Translations under genes and position numbers: made by a program
Shown: positions 5,776 through 12,981 of the stretch, piece after piece
How positions within the stretch are numbered: the first letter of the stretch is position 1
How the letters are laid out: each line of letters begins with the position of its first letter
Source: JBBQTQ01 sp038213135
GTDB lineage: Bacteria > Actinomycetota > Thermoleophilia > Gaiellales > Gaiellaceae
DNA length: 13,385 nucleotides
Direction of reading: 5' to 3'
NCBI GenBank assembly: GCA_038213135.1
Contig: JBBQTQ010000079.1
Coordinates: forward strand, 1-13,385
Notes under the pieces: model-generated
Databases searched by the model: none
Told to the model about the DNA's origin: nothing
Seen by the model: only the letters and a program-made list of their open reading frames with translations

Positions 5776-6307
5776 CGGGCCCCGCACGCAGGTGCTCCTT
5801 TCGAAGTCGACGGACGGTGGGCGGACACGGCAGCCGCACCCAAGCGTCGTCGCCGACGAGCCGGGGCCGCCGGTTCCCGGCTCCACCGGCCAGACCGCTC
5901 CGCCCGGGACGCCTTCGCCGCCTCAAGAACGCTGCGTCGACATCACTGCGGAGCCGGCGCTGGCTGTTGCGGCGCACAGGACTGTGGGCATCGCCTTCTA
6001 CGACCACCGCAACGACAAGGCGAACAACCCGCCGAAGGACACGGACTACTGGCTCCGCACCTCGCACGACGGAGGCGCGACCTGGCAGGAGACCCTTCTC
6101 GCCGGCTCGTTCGACGAGACCACAGCTCCTTCCACCGACACCACCGGCCTGCCCGGCGGCCCCGGCTTCGTCGGCGACTACCAGGGGCCCGCCGCGCTCG
6201 ACAACGGCTTCGCAGCTAGCTTCGCGCTTGCCGCCCCGCTTCCGGGAGCGAACTTCAAGCTCGCGAATCCGCCAACCGACGTGTTCTTCAGCCGCATCGC
6301 CCGCTGA
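5776..6307 (+). pseudogene. Sialidase-like (BNR) secreted protein, 3' fragment
   Basis: In the frame two bases offset from the preceding fragment, the sequence from about 5785 reads TQVLLSKSTDGGRT, and further on ITAEPALAVAAHRTVGIAFY, DHRN..., TDYWLRTSHDGGATWQETLL, AGSFDETTAPSTDTTG, GFVGDYQGPAALDNGF and the end PTDVFFSRIAR. The two SxDGGxTW-type Asp-box repeats and the GDYQG...FF.RI ending are typical of the last blades of secreted exo-alpha-sialidase-like beta-propellers. The N-terminal blades and signal peptide are absent. The first Asp box ends RT-RQ in place of the conserved Trp, and a Pro-rich stretch follows, so there may be internal damage too. It is a 3' remnant joined to an unrelated 5' end. 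Confidence 0.7.
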
Positions 6308-6322
6308 AGAGGAGTCGGCTTC

Positions 6323-6364
6323 CGCTTCGAGGAACGCCCGCTCGGGCGGGCCTTCCTCGAAGCG
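6323..6364. terminator. Strong bidirectional hairpin between convergent genes
   Basis: CGCTTCGAGGAA (6323-6334) pairs perfectly with TTCCTCGAAGCG (6353-6364). Inside, GCCCGC and GCGGGC pair across a TCGG loop after a C/C mismatch, giving 12 + 6 bp. It lies between the stop at 6307 on the plus strand and the stop at 6402 on the minus strand, the right place for a shared terminator. No T-run follows directly; the AT-richer TAAATGTGTTATT follows at 6370-6382. Confidence 0.7.
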
Positions 6365-6401
6365 CGGTGGTAAATGTGTTATTCCCTTCTCGTTGTTCTT
6401 G

Positions 6402-7271
6402 CTAGGCGCGGTGGTAGACGATCGTGCGGCTGGTGCCGCCGAGGTAGCCGGCGCCGACCTGGTTGATGCTGATCGCAACCCGCAGCGAGGAGGTGCCGTG
6501 CGGAAGGGTTGCGCGGAAGATCGCTGCAGAGTTCGCGTTTAGCTTGACGCGCTTGAGCGTTACCCATTGGCCGAGCGAGGAGCGCCGTTGCAGCTGGACG
6601 TAGCGTCCTGCGAAGGAGCGGGCGGCGACGACCTTGGTTGAGAAGCGGCCGTCGGTGAGCACGCGGAAGCTGACAGCTGGGCGGACGCCGACGGTCGCGG
6701 TTGAGCTGGTCGCGTTCTTCCAGTGGGCCTGGTAGACGGTCTGGATCGTCGGCTTGGCGGTGTAGCTCCAGGTGCCGCCGTCGACGGTCGTGACGGTCAC
6801 GAGCGGGCTGAACGAGCTCTGACCGTAGGGCTGGGCGAGCACGTCCACTTTTTCGCCTGCTTGCTTGCTGGAGGCGGTGCCGGAGAGCGTGACCGTGCTG
6901 CCGTAGACGAGCTGCAGCCTTGACGCGACAAGCGTCACCGAGGCCGCCGGCGTCGGCACGTTCTGCACCGTGACCGTTCCGCCCAGCTTCTTGTCGAGGG
7001 CGTCCTTGTAGGGGAAGTTGCCCGGGCTGTTGAAGGTGAAGGAGTAGCTCTGGCCGCTCGCCAGGACCGGCGAGGCGAGCCCGGCTTTGCCGCTAACGAT
7101 CTGGTGGTTGGCGGTGTCGCTGTTCGTCCAGGTGACTGATTCGCCCTGGTTGATCGTGACGGTGGAGGGGCTGAAGCCCGCTTTCGTGATCGTGACGTTG
7201 GCGGCGAGCGCCTGTGCCGGGGCGGCGGCGACGATTGCCAACGCGAATAAGACGACGATTGATTTACGCAT
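6402..7271 (-). CDS. Secreted cupredoxin-fold protein with degenerate copper site
   Basis: The 289-residue protein has a clear signal peptide (MRKSIVVLFALAIVAAAPAQ, cleavage after ALA near 24). A plastocyanin-like domain at about 25-103 follows: NVTITKAGFSPSTVTINQGE, then SVTWTNSDTANHQIVS with His56 at the first copper-ligand position. The C-terminal loop, usually Y-x-C-x-x-H-x-x-x-M, is NFPYKDALDKKLGGTVTV: Asp at the Cys and His positions and Leu for Met, so a type-1 copper site cannot form. Residues 110-289 look like Ig-like beta domains with a YVQLQRRSSLGQWVTLK motif common in secreted actinobacterial proteins. ATG 7271 has a strong ribosome site GAGGAGG six bases upstream. It probably acts outside the cell in a structural or binding role. 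Confidence 0.8.
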   Translation of the reverse strand: MRKSIVVLFALAIVAAAPAQALAANVTITKAGFSPSTVTINQGESVTWTNSDTANHQIVSGKAGLASPVLASGQSYSFTFNSPGNFPYKDALDKKLGGTVTVQNVPTPAASVTLVASRLQLVYGSTVTLSGTASSKQAGEKVDVLAQPYGQSSFSPLVTVTTVDGGTWSYTAKPTIQTVYQAHWKNATSSTATVGVRPAVSFRVLTDGRFSTKVVAARSFAGRYVQLQRRSSLGQWVTLKRVKLNANSAAIFRATLPHGTSSLRVAISINQVGAGYLGGTSRTIVYHRA

Positions 7272-7548
7272 GGTCGACCTCCTCAGAAATCGTTTTTGTT
7301 GCCGAGAGCCGCTTCATTGGCTGTCCTGCTGTCGCGGTCTTCTCTCCGTAAGCGTCATCCGCGGGTTCGTCCCGTGTGCCCGGGACGTAAATTCGCCCGC
7401 TGAGGCACGGATTCGGCGTGTTTTTACGTGCCGTTCGCACAGCGCGCACACGCAGATGACCGCGCTCTGCCATTTCTTCTGTGATGGAGATGGCGGGATT
7501 GGTCAGCGGCCGCGCGCTTCACGGCTGCGGCGGCTTGGCCAGCGAGTC
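7272..7548. promoter_or_regulatory. Intergenic control region with dyad
   Basis: This spacer of about 280 bp is less GC-rich than its surroundings and should hold the promoter of the minus-strand cupredoxin gene. A 7-bp dyad CGTCCCG-TGTGCC-CGGGACG lies at 7368-7387 and is a possible operator. T-runs occur at 7291-7296 and 7422-7426. The frame of the following zinc-ribbon gene is open through part of it, with an alternative ATG at 7456. Confidence 0.4.
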
Positions 7549-7770
7549 GTGAGTGTTCAGCAGCGCGGGATCGCCTGCTTGTGCTGCGGGCAGACGCGTC
7601 TGGTGCCCGACGAGCACTTCCTGCCGGAGTGTCCGGGCTGCGGTTACCTGGGCTGGGCTGACGCCGCGTCTCTTAGCGAGGCCGAGCGGCGGCTGCTCGA
7701 ACGCGGCCGAGGCTTCAGCCTCCGACAGCGCGTGCGTCCTGGCTCGCGGCGGCGAGCGACTGGTCGGTAG
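7549..7770 (+). CDS. Small zinc-ribbon protein
   Basis: From GTG 7549 the product is 73 residues: MSVQQRGIACLCCGQTRLVP, DEHFLPECPGCGYLGWADAA, SLSEAERRLLERGRGFSLRQ, then a basic tail. C-L-C-C ... C-P-G-C-G forms a zinc ribbon with about 14 residues between the knuckles, and the helix SLSEAERRLLE follows. The frame is open farther upstream and ATG 7456 would add 31 residues (MTALCHFFCDGDGG...) that do not look conserved, so the later GTG is preferred; neither has a strong ribosome site. It is a different family from the ribbon at 4644. The function is not known; metal binding and a nucleic-acid or protein contact are guesses from the fold. Confidence 0.55.
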   Translation: MSVQQRGIACLCCGQTRLVPDEHFLPECPGCGYLGWADAASLSEAERRLLERGRGFSLRQRVRPGSRRRATGR

Positions 7771-7780
7771 GCCCCGGCGC

Positions 7781-7802
7781 GTGTACACACCGCTTGCAAG
7801 CG
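7781..7802. promoter_or_regulatory. Paired palindromes upstream of the DUF5666/two-component operon
   Basis: GTGTACAC (7781-7788) is followed two bases later by the perfect 12-bp palindrome CGCTTGCAAGCG (7791-7802), about 40 bp before the ATG at 7843. The position is right for an operator or response-regulator binding site of the operon that follows. This is inferred from symmetry alone. Confidence 0.4.
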
Positions 7803-7842
7803 CGTGCGTAGGGGATGGCCTGTTCGGGCAACCTAGGGAGTA

Positions 7843-8700
7843 ATGAGGTCGTCGCCCTGGAGAATCTCGCTTCCCGTGTGTGCCGTCGCGCTCGCGCTCG
7901 CCTGGCCGGGCACAGCGACAGCCGGTAGTGCACCGAAACCGGCCGACCATTCGGCGAGGAACACGCCGGCCTCCAGCCGAGACCGGCCCTCGAGTGAGCG
8001 CGGGATCGTGCAGTCGGTGTCGGCGTCCGGGCTCGTCCTGAAGACGCTCGACGGCAGCACGATCGCCGTCGCCGTCGATGCACTCACCCGTGTGCTTGTC
8101 GACGGCCGCCGAGCGTCGCTCTTCGACGTACACCCCGGCTTCGTCGCGGTGATCACCACCCGTGGCAGCAGCGGGCAGGCGGCGCTGCAGATAGACGCCT
8201 TCACCCCCAGCCCGCCGTCCTCGAGCAAGCCCGTCGCCGGCGTCCTGCGCACTGTCTCAGGCGACGAGCTCGTGCTGGTCAGCCTCGCGGGCAGCAGCCT
8301 CACGGTGGTCATCGACGGATCGACACATCTGTTCCTCGACGGCGAGCCGGCGTCACGGTCCGAGCTCAGCTCGGGCCTCGTCGTCGTCGTCCGCCCGACA
8401 GCGGCCAGCGCGCCGGGCAACGGCAAGAAGAAAGTCATCGTCCTGAGCGAGCTGTTCGCGTTCTCACCGCCGCGCCAAGCGAGTGCGCACCTCTACCTCG
8501 GCACCGTCGCCACCGTCACCGTCCAGGCGATCACGCTCCGTGCCAAAGGCGGCGGCACCGTCAGGTTCGCGATCACCGCGAAGACGCGCGTCTTCGTCAA
8601 CGGAGCGCGCGGCTCGATCCGGCAGCTCAAGCCCGGCTTCGTCGCCGTCGCCCGCACGGGACCACGGCGCGAGCTCTGGGCGTTCGGCGCCGCCGCCTAG
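7843..8700 (+). CDS. Secreted protein with three DUF5666-like repeats
   Basis: The 285-residue protein starts MRSSPWRISLPVCAVALALA with a signal peptide cut near TATAG-SA. After a low-complexity Ser/Pro linker come three similar beta domains at about 54-121, 131-208 and 219-282. Each has the pattern G.V.SVS...L.LK...G.......D..TRVFVDG...S...L.PGFVAV, which resembles DUF5666. The repeats have no enzymatic motif; a wall- or surface-exposed binding role is plausible. ATG 7843 follows AGGGAG at short spacing. Only three bases separate its stop from the GTG of the response regulator, so it is the first gene of an operon with the two-component pair. It could be a target or an extracellular partner of the sensor; this is inference from position. 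Confidence 0.75.
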   Translation: MRSSPWRISLPVCAVALALAWPGTATAGSAPKPADHSARNTPASSRDRPSSERGIVQSVSASGLVLKTLDGSTIAVAVDALTRVLVDGRRASLFDVHPGFVAVITTRGSSGQAALQIDAFTPSPPSSSKPVAGVLRTVSGDELVLVSLAGSSLTVVIDGSTHLFLDGEPASRSELSSGLVVVVRPTAASAPGNGKKKVIVLSELFAFSPPRQASAHLYLGTVATVTVQAITLRAKGGGTVRFAITAKTRVFVNGARGSIRQLKPGFVAVARTGPRRELWAFGAAA

Positions 8701-8703
8701 CAT

Positions 8704-9399
8704 GTGGTCGTGAACGGGCGCAGCGTGCTGGTCATCGAAGACGAGGAGGAGATCGCCTCGCTCGTCCGCGCCTACCTCGAGCGCGACGGCTACCGCGTCA
8801 CCTGGGCCGGCACCGGCGCCGAGGCGCTTGCAGAGCTCGAGCGGGAGCAGCCGCAGCTGATCGTCCTCGACATCGGCCTACCCGATGGCGACGGCTTCGA
8901 CCTCTGCCGGCGCCTGCGGGCCGGATCCCGGGTGCCGATCATCATGCTCACTGCCCGCGACGAGGAGGCCGACCGGGTCGCCGGGCTCGAGCTCGGCGCC
9001 GACGACTACAACACCCAGCCCTTCTCCCCACCCGAGCACGGCGCCCCGATCAAGGCGGTGCTGCGCCGCACCGACCCCGCCACGCAAGACGACACGCTGA
9101 CCCTCGGCGACGTGGCCGTCCGCCCCGGGGCCCGCGAGGTCAGCGTCGCCGGCCACCCCGTCAAGCTACGCACACGCGAATTCGACCTGCTCGCCTACCT
9201 GATCGAGAACAAGGGCATCGTCGTCTCGCGCGACCAACTGCTCGACAAAGTCTGGAGCCTCGACTACCCCGGCGGCACCCGCACCGTCGACGCCCACATC
9301 GCACAACTGCGCAGCAAACTCGGCCGCCCCGACCTGATCCAGACGATCCGCAGCGTCGGCTACAAGGCGATCCAACCCACGAGCCCGCGAGAGCCGTGA
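8704..9399 (+). CDS. OmpR/PhoB-type response regulator with altered receiver
   Basis: The 231-residue protein has a receiver domain (about 7-122) and a winged-helix Trans_Reg_C domain (about 130-226; REFDLLAYLIENKGIVVSRD, TVDAHIAQLRSKLG, IQTIRSVGYK). Receiver residues present: acidic pocket E12-D13, phospho-acceptor D56 in VLDIGLPDGDG, T83 in MLTARDE. The conserved Lys that should end the beta-5 strand (DDYxxKPF) is Gln105 (DDYNTQPFSPPEHGAPIKAV); several neighbours are also unusual (N103, H112, G113, P115). Loss of this Lys usually impairs phosphorylation-driven switching. GTG 8704 or GTG 8710 is the start; neither has a clear ribosome site, which fits coupling to the upstream gene. TGA overlaps the kinase GTG. 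Confidence 0.93.
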   Translation: MVVNGRSVLVIEDEEEIASLVRAYLERDGYRVTWAGTGAEALAELEREQPQLIVLDIGLPDGDGFDLCRRLRAGSRVPIIMLTARDEEADRVAGLELGADDYNTQPFSPPEHGAPIKAVLRRTDPATQDDTLTLGDVAVRPGAREVSVAGHPVKLRTREFDLLAYLIENKGIVVSRDQLLDKVWSLDYPGGTRTVDAHIAQLRSKLGRPDLIQTIRSVGYKAIQPTSPREP

Positions 9400-10868
9400 G
9401 CTCGCTTCGCGCGCGCCTCTTCCTGGGCGCCGCCAGCGCGGTACTCGTCTCGATCGTCCTGACCGTCGGGATCGGCGCCCTCCTCGTCCGCCGCTCCGCC
9501 ACCCAGCAGGCGCGCAAATCACTCGACCGCCAAGCCGACCTGCTCGCCGTGCAGGAACGGGCCGCACCGAACACCTCCGCGCGGATCGCCAACCTCGGAC
9601 TCTTCTTCGCCACCCAAGAACAACGCCTCTCGATCGTCTCGCTCGACCAAGCCGCGCTCCTCCTCTCCCCAGCCGGCGCCGCCGCGCTCCGTGCCGGCCG
9701 GTCCGCCGACGGCACCGTCACCATCCGCCGAAGCGAGTTCCTCTACGCCGCCCGGCCAGCGGGCCGCAGAGTCGTCATCCTGCTGCGCTCCGCGCGGCTC
9801 GAGGCCGCCGACTGGCGGCCCTTCGGGATCAGCCTGCTCATCGCCGGCCTGATCGGCGCCGGCCTCGCCGCCATCTTCGCGCTCCTCCTGACCCGCGCGA
9901 TCGCGAGACCGGTGCGGCGCGTCGCCGTCGCCGCCCGTAACCTCGCCGCCGGCCGACACCCCTCGCCGATCCCCGCCACCGGGCCCGACGAGGCCGTCGC
10001 TCTCGCCCACGCCTTCAACGAGATGGCCGCCGACCTCGACCGCGCCCGCGCAACCGAGAAAGCCTTCCTGCTCTCCGTCAGCCACGAGCTGAAGACACCG
10101 CTGACCTTGATCTCCGGTCACGCCGAAGCGATGAAAGAAGGCGTGATCGCACCGCAGACCTCAGCCGACGTTCTCCTGCGCGAGGCCAAGCGGCTCCAGC
10201 GACTCGTGCAGGACCTGCTCGACCTCGCCAGGCTCAACCAGCACACCTTCACCGTCAAGCGAGAGTCGCTCGACCTCGTCGCCGTCGCGCGTGAGGCGGC
10301 GGTCCGCTATCGGACCGAAGCCGAGACCCTCGGTGTCAGCCTCGAGCTCGCCGGCCTGCCAGAAGCCGCCGCCGTCGGAGACCCCGACCGCCTGCTCCAA
10401 GTGCTCTCCAACCTGATCGAGAACGCGCTCCGCTCGACCCCGGCCGGCGGCAGCGTGACCATCACAGCCGAACCCGGCCACCTCACCGTCAGCGACAGCG
10501 GACCAGGCATCGACAGCGACGATCTCCCCCGTGCGTTCGAACGCTTCTATCTCCACGAGCGCTACAGCCACAACCGCCGCGTCGGCAGCGGGCTCGGCCT
10601 CGCAATCGTCAAAGAACTGACCGAGGCGATGGACGGGTCTGTCGCAATCCACAGTCGCCCGGAGGAAGGAACTGCCTTCATCGTCACACTCCCCCTCCCA
10701 GGCCCCTCCACCCACGGCGTGGCTGCACGCGAGCAGCTGTCCGCTACGGGCTCTGACGCCACGCCAAGCGGCGGCCTAATCCGGCCTGCGCTGCGGGTCG
10801 CTGCGCGTGGCGTGCCGTCGGGGGACGCGTCACGTCAAGGCAGTTTGACCAACGGCTCGCCACAGTGA
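9396..10868 (+). CDS. Sensor histidine kinase (HAMP-HisKA-HATPase)
   Basis: The 490-residue membrane kinase is the partner of the preceding regulator. TM1 (about 8-32) and TM2 (about 144-166) enclose a sensor region of about 110 residues that is exposed outside the membrane. HAMP runs from about 167 to 220 (RAIARPVRRVAVAARNLAAG). HisKA has His230 in SVSHELKTPL. The ATPase has the N box NLIENALR (N343), DSGPGI, and GSGLGLAIV. All catalytic motifs look intact, in contrast with the altered receiver of its partner. After FIVTLPLP (about 435) there is a tail of about 55 residues rich in Ala, Gly and Ser, unusual for the family and possibly unstructured read-on sequence. GTG 9396 overlaps the regulator's stop (GTGA). 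Confidence 0.93.
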   Translation: MSSLRARLFLGAASAVLVSIVLTVGIGALLVRRSATQQARKSLDRQADLLAVQERAAPNTSARIANLGLFFATQEQRLSIVSLDQAALLLSPAGAAALRAGRSADGTVTIRRSEFLYAARPAGRRVVILLRSARLEAADWRPFGISLLIAGLIGAGLAAIFALLLTRAIARPVRRVAVAARNLAAGRHPSPIPATGPDEAVALAHAFNEMAADLDRARATEKAFLLSVSHELKTPLTLISGHAEAMKEGVIAPQTSADVLLREAKRLQRLVQDLLDLARLNQHTFTVKRESLDLVAVAREAAVRYRTEAETLGVSLELAGLPEAAAVGDPDRLLQVLSNLIENALRSTPAGGSVTITAEPGHLTVSDSGPGIDSDDLPRAFERFYLHERYSHNRRVGSGLGLAIVKELTEAMDGSVAIHSRPEEGTAFIVTLPLPGPSTHGVAAREQLSATGSDATPSGGLIRPALRVAARGVPSGDASRQGSLTNGSPQ

Positions 10869-11017
10869 GCCGCCCAGGGGTTCGTCACTCGGTTTGGTAG
10901 CTGGCCGGCTCGTAGAGGCCGTGGGGATCTCGCGGGCCCGCATCGGCTGCTCTGCTGATTCGAGCACCGTTTAGTTCCATCGCCAGGAGGTCTGTCGGGC
11001 TTGGAAGAAGAGCGCTG
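10869..11017. other. Convergent intergenic spacer
   Basis: This spacer of about 150 bp lies between the kinase stop and the stop of the minus-strand oxidoreductase. A weak bulged stem CGGCTC-GTA-GAGGCCG is present near 10902-10918. No strong terminator, RNA gene or short ORF stands out. Confidence 0.35.
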
Positions 11018-12031
11018 CTACCGAGGGGCGGATTGGCGGTCGGAGACTGCCTCCGCGACCAGTTGGTAGGAGCGGACCCGGTCTGCGTGGTCGTACAGGT
11101 TCGTGGTCAGCACCAGCTCGTCCGCGGCCGTCGCGTGTTGCAGTTGCACGAGGCCGTCGCGGACGGTTTCGGGCGAACCGACGACGTGTGGGGCGGTCCA
11201 GCTGTCGACGAAGGAGCGCTCGGCACGCGAGAACTCGTAAGCGGCGGCCTCCTCCGGTGAGGGGAAGGTGGACGGGCGGCCGGTTCGCAGGCGCAGGAAG
11301 GAGAGCTGGGCGGGCCCGTGCAGCCAGCGCGCGTGGTCGTCGCTCTCGGCGCAGACGACGGCGACGCCGATCATCGCGTACGGCTCGGCGAGGGTCGGCG
11401 AAGGCCGGAAGTGGCGACGGTAGATCTCGAGCGCGGCGAGGGTGTTCTGCGGCATGAAGTGGTGCGCGAACGAGAACGGCAGCCCGAGCTCGCCGGCGAG
11501 CCGCGCGCTGAAGTCGCTGGAGCCGAGCAGCCAGATCGCCGGCGCCTGACCGGCGCCAGGGACGGCGGTAATCCGAGGGAACGTTCCCGCGAAGAAGGCG
11601 AACAGCTCCGCCAGTTGCGTCGGCAGGTCGTCGGCTGCCGGGTCGAACGACCGGCGAAGCGCGCGGGCGGTGATCTGGTCGGTGCCCGGTGCCCGGCCGA
11701 TCCCGAGGTCGATCCGGCCGGGGTGCAGTGCTTCCAGCATCCCGAACTGCTCGGCGATCACGAGCGGCTGGTGGTTCGGCAGCATCACCCCGCCCGAGCC
11801 GACACGCAGCGTGCTCGTCACGCTCGCCAGGTGCGCAATCAGCACCGCCGGCGCCGAGCTGGCGATTCCGGGCATGTTGTGATGCTCGGCGACCCAATGA
11901 CGCAGGTAACCGAGCTGCTCTACCCGCACCGCCAGATCGAGCGAGTTGCGCAGCGCATCGCCGACCGTCGCGCCAGTCGCGACCGGCGCGAGATCGAGGA
12001 CGGAAAGTGGCGCCGGGCCTACCGCGACCAT
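11018..12031 (-). CDS. LLM-class flavin-dependent oxidoreductase
   Basis: The 337-residue protein is a bacterial-luciferase-like (LLM) monooxygenase of the group often annotated as 'luciferase family oxidoreductase, group 1'. It opens with PLSVLDLAPVATGATVGDAL, then LGYLRHWVAEHHNMPGIASS, TSTLRVGSGGVMLPNHQPLV, IAEQFGMLEALHPGRIDLGI GRAPGTD, PAIWLLGSSDFSARLAGELG, LPFSFAHHF and a late VVGSPETVRDGL. These are the flavin-binding barrel signatures. It should be cytoplasmic and use reduced FMN to oxidise an organic substrate that cannot be predicted. ATG 12031 was chosen because it sits just before the conserved PLSVLD strand; the frame is open upstream to 12724, but that part lies antisense to the L,D-transpeptidase. 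The gene stands alone on this strand. Confidence 0.92.
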   Translation of the reverse strand: MVAVGPAPLSVLDLAPVATGATVGDALRNSLDLAVRVEQLGYLRHWVAEHHNMPGIASSAPAVLIAHLASVTSTLRVGSGGVMLPNHQPLVIAEQFGMLEALHPGRIDLGIGRAPGTDQITARALRRSFDPAADDLPTQLAELFAFFAGTFPRITAVPGAGQAPAIWLLGSSDFSARLAGELGLPFSFAHHFMPQNTLAALEIYRRHFRPSPTLAEPYAMIGVAVVCAESDDHARWLHGPAQLSFLRLRTGRPSTFPSPEEAAAYEFSRAERSFVDSWTAPHVVGSPETVRDGLVQLQHATAADELVLTTNLYDHADRVRSYQLVAEAVSDRQSAPR

Positions 12032-12267
12032 CTCGGCCCCGTAGGCGCCTGGCCTTGTCCTATCGCCAGGAAAGAGGACGTGTCGTGCGCCGCCCCACCC
12101 TGCGGGTGATCGCTGCCCTGGCGCCCCCCACGGGGGCGCGATCGACCGTTCAGCCGACGCAGAACATGCAGACGGTCGAGACGACCGCCAGGAAATGTCT
12201 CGTCCAGGGCATCCTCGGAGCCTACCGGCGTTCGCCCGGCTCGGGCGCCCTGCCGGCTCCTCGCCGC
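12032..12267. other. Intergenic region with GC hairpin and possible dead plus-strand start
   Basis: The 236-bp gap has two notable items. GCGCCCCC-CAC-GGGGGCGC (12121-12139) is a perfect 8-bp GC hairpin, which could terminate minus-strand transcripts from the transpeptidase. On the plus strand, AAGAGGA (12072-12078) precedes GTG 12085, which opens MRRPTLRVIAAL, like the start of a signal peptide. The continuing frame runs antisense to the transpeptidase without recognisable content, so this may be the remnant of a secreted-protein gene. Confidence 0.35.
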
Positions 12268-12981
12268 TCAGCCCGTGATGCTCACCGGCACGCCGGGGCC
12301 GATGCGGAGAACCAGCCAACTCATCGCGCTGTTCTCGAGACGGACGCAGCCGTGGGAGACCGCGCTGCCGAGGACGCCGCCGACATTGGCAAGGCCGTGC
12401 AGAGCGATCTGGCCGGGGCGGCCGTCGAACTCCTGGAGGACATTCGAGCGGGCACTCAATGCGAGCGCGAAGGGCGCTCCCGGATCGTTGGGACCGAGCT
12501 GGATTGCCTCCTCGACGTAGAACTCGCCGTTCGGCGTCGGCGTCGAGGGCTTCCCGACGACGGCCCGGAACGTCCGCACGACGTGGCCCTGCTCGTAGAC
12601 GGTCACCCGGCGCTGCGGAGTGTTGACGACGATGTGCCACGTCGTGACGGCGGGAGCCGTGGCGCTCTTCTCGATCCAGCCGGTGTGACCGTTCGGACGG
12701 CCGGGGAGCATGACTTGCAGCCACTCGACACCGCCGGTGGTTACGTGGCCGACCACCGGCAAGACGGTGCGTTCACTGGTGATCGGACCTCGCGAGCTGA
12801 CGAGCTGCAGTGCCTGCGAGCGCCTGTCCGGCTTCGAAAACGCCTCATGCGCGCCGTGCAGGACGGCCAGTTCCTGGCTCGACGGCACCGGCGCAGCGGC
12901 AGACGCCGATGCTGCCGCCCAAGTAGCGGCGAACAGCATCAGCGCCGCCAACGCTACACGGCGGGTAGGAGCGTTCCTCAA
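12268..12981 (-). CDS. L,D-transpeptidase (YkuD) with SH3-like domain
   Basis: The 237-residue exported protein has a signal peptide (RNAPTRRVALAALMLFAATW, Ala-rich cleavage near 28). An SH3b-like domain at about 53-106 ends in GVEWLQVMLPGRPNGHTGWI. A YkuD catalytic domain at about 114-236 follows: WHIVVNTPQRRVTVYEQGHV, VGKPSTPTPNGEFYV, IALHG with His195, and SHGCVRL with His210 and Cys212. These are the residues needed for 3-3 peptidoglycan cross-linking or protein attachment to the wall. TTG 12981 was chosen because it keeps the basic N-region and overlaps the TGA of the upstream gene (TTGA); the next ATG would remove it. It is co-transcribed with the Pro-rich gene upstream, which suggests a shared cell-envelope role. 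Confidence 0.9.
   Translation of the reverse strand: MRNAPTRRVALAALMLFAATWAAASASAAAPVPSSQELAVLHGAHEAFSKPDRRSQALQLVSSRGPITSERTVLPVVGHVTTGGVEWLQVMLPGRPNGHTGWIEKSATAPAVTTWHIVVNTPQRRVTVYEQGHVVRTFRAVVGKPSTPTPNGEFYVEEAIQLGPNDPGAPFALALSARSNVLQEFDGRPGQIALHGLANVGGVLGSAVSHGCVRLENSAMSWLVLRIGPGVPVSITG

Noticed and set aside
5765..5790. Programmed frameshift joining the ABM-like and sialidase-like parts
   Set aside because: The two parts belong to unrelated families with missing halves on both sides, and no slippery heptamer is visible, so a rearranged junction explains it better.
5663..6478. 271-residue minus-strand frame
   Set aside because: It mirrors the sialidase-like fragment; the Asp-box sequence on the plus strand is the real coding signal.
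10755..10813. Inverted repeat ACGCCACGC / GCGTGGCGT in the kinase tail
   Set aside because: Nine base pairs with a 40-base loop is within chance for this GC content. It is noted only because the tail is atypical.
4479..12075. Recurring CGCCAGGA strings (4482, 10981, 12065, 12185)
   Set aside because: The shared core is only 8 bases and the flanks differ, so there is no evidence of a dispersed repeat.
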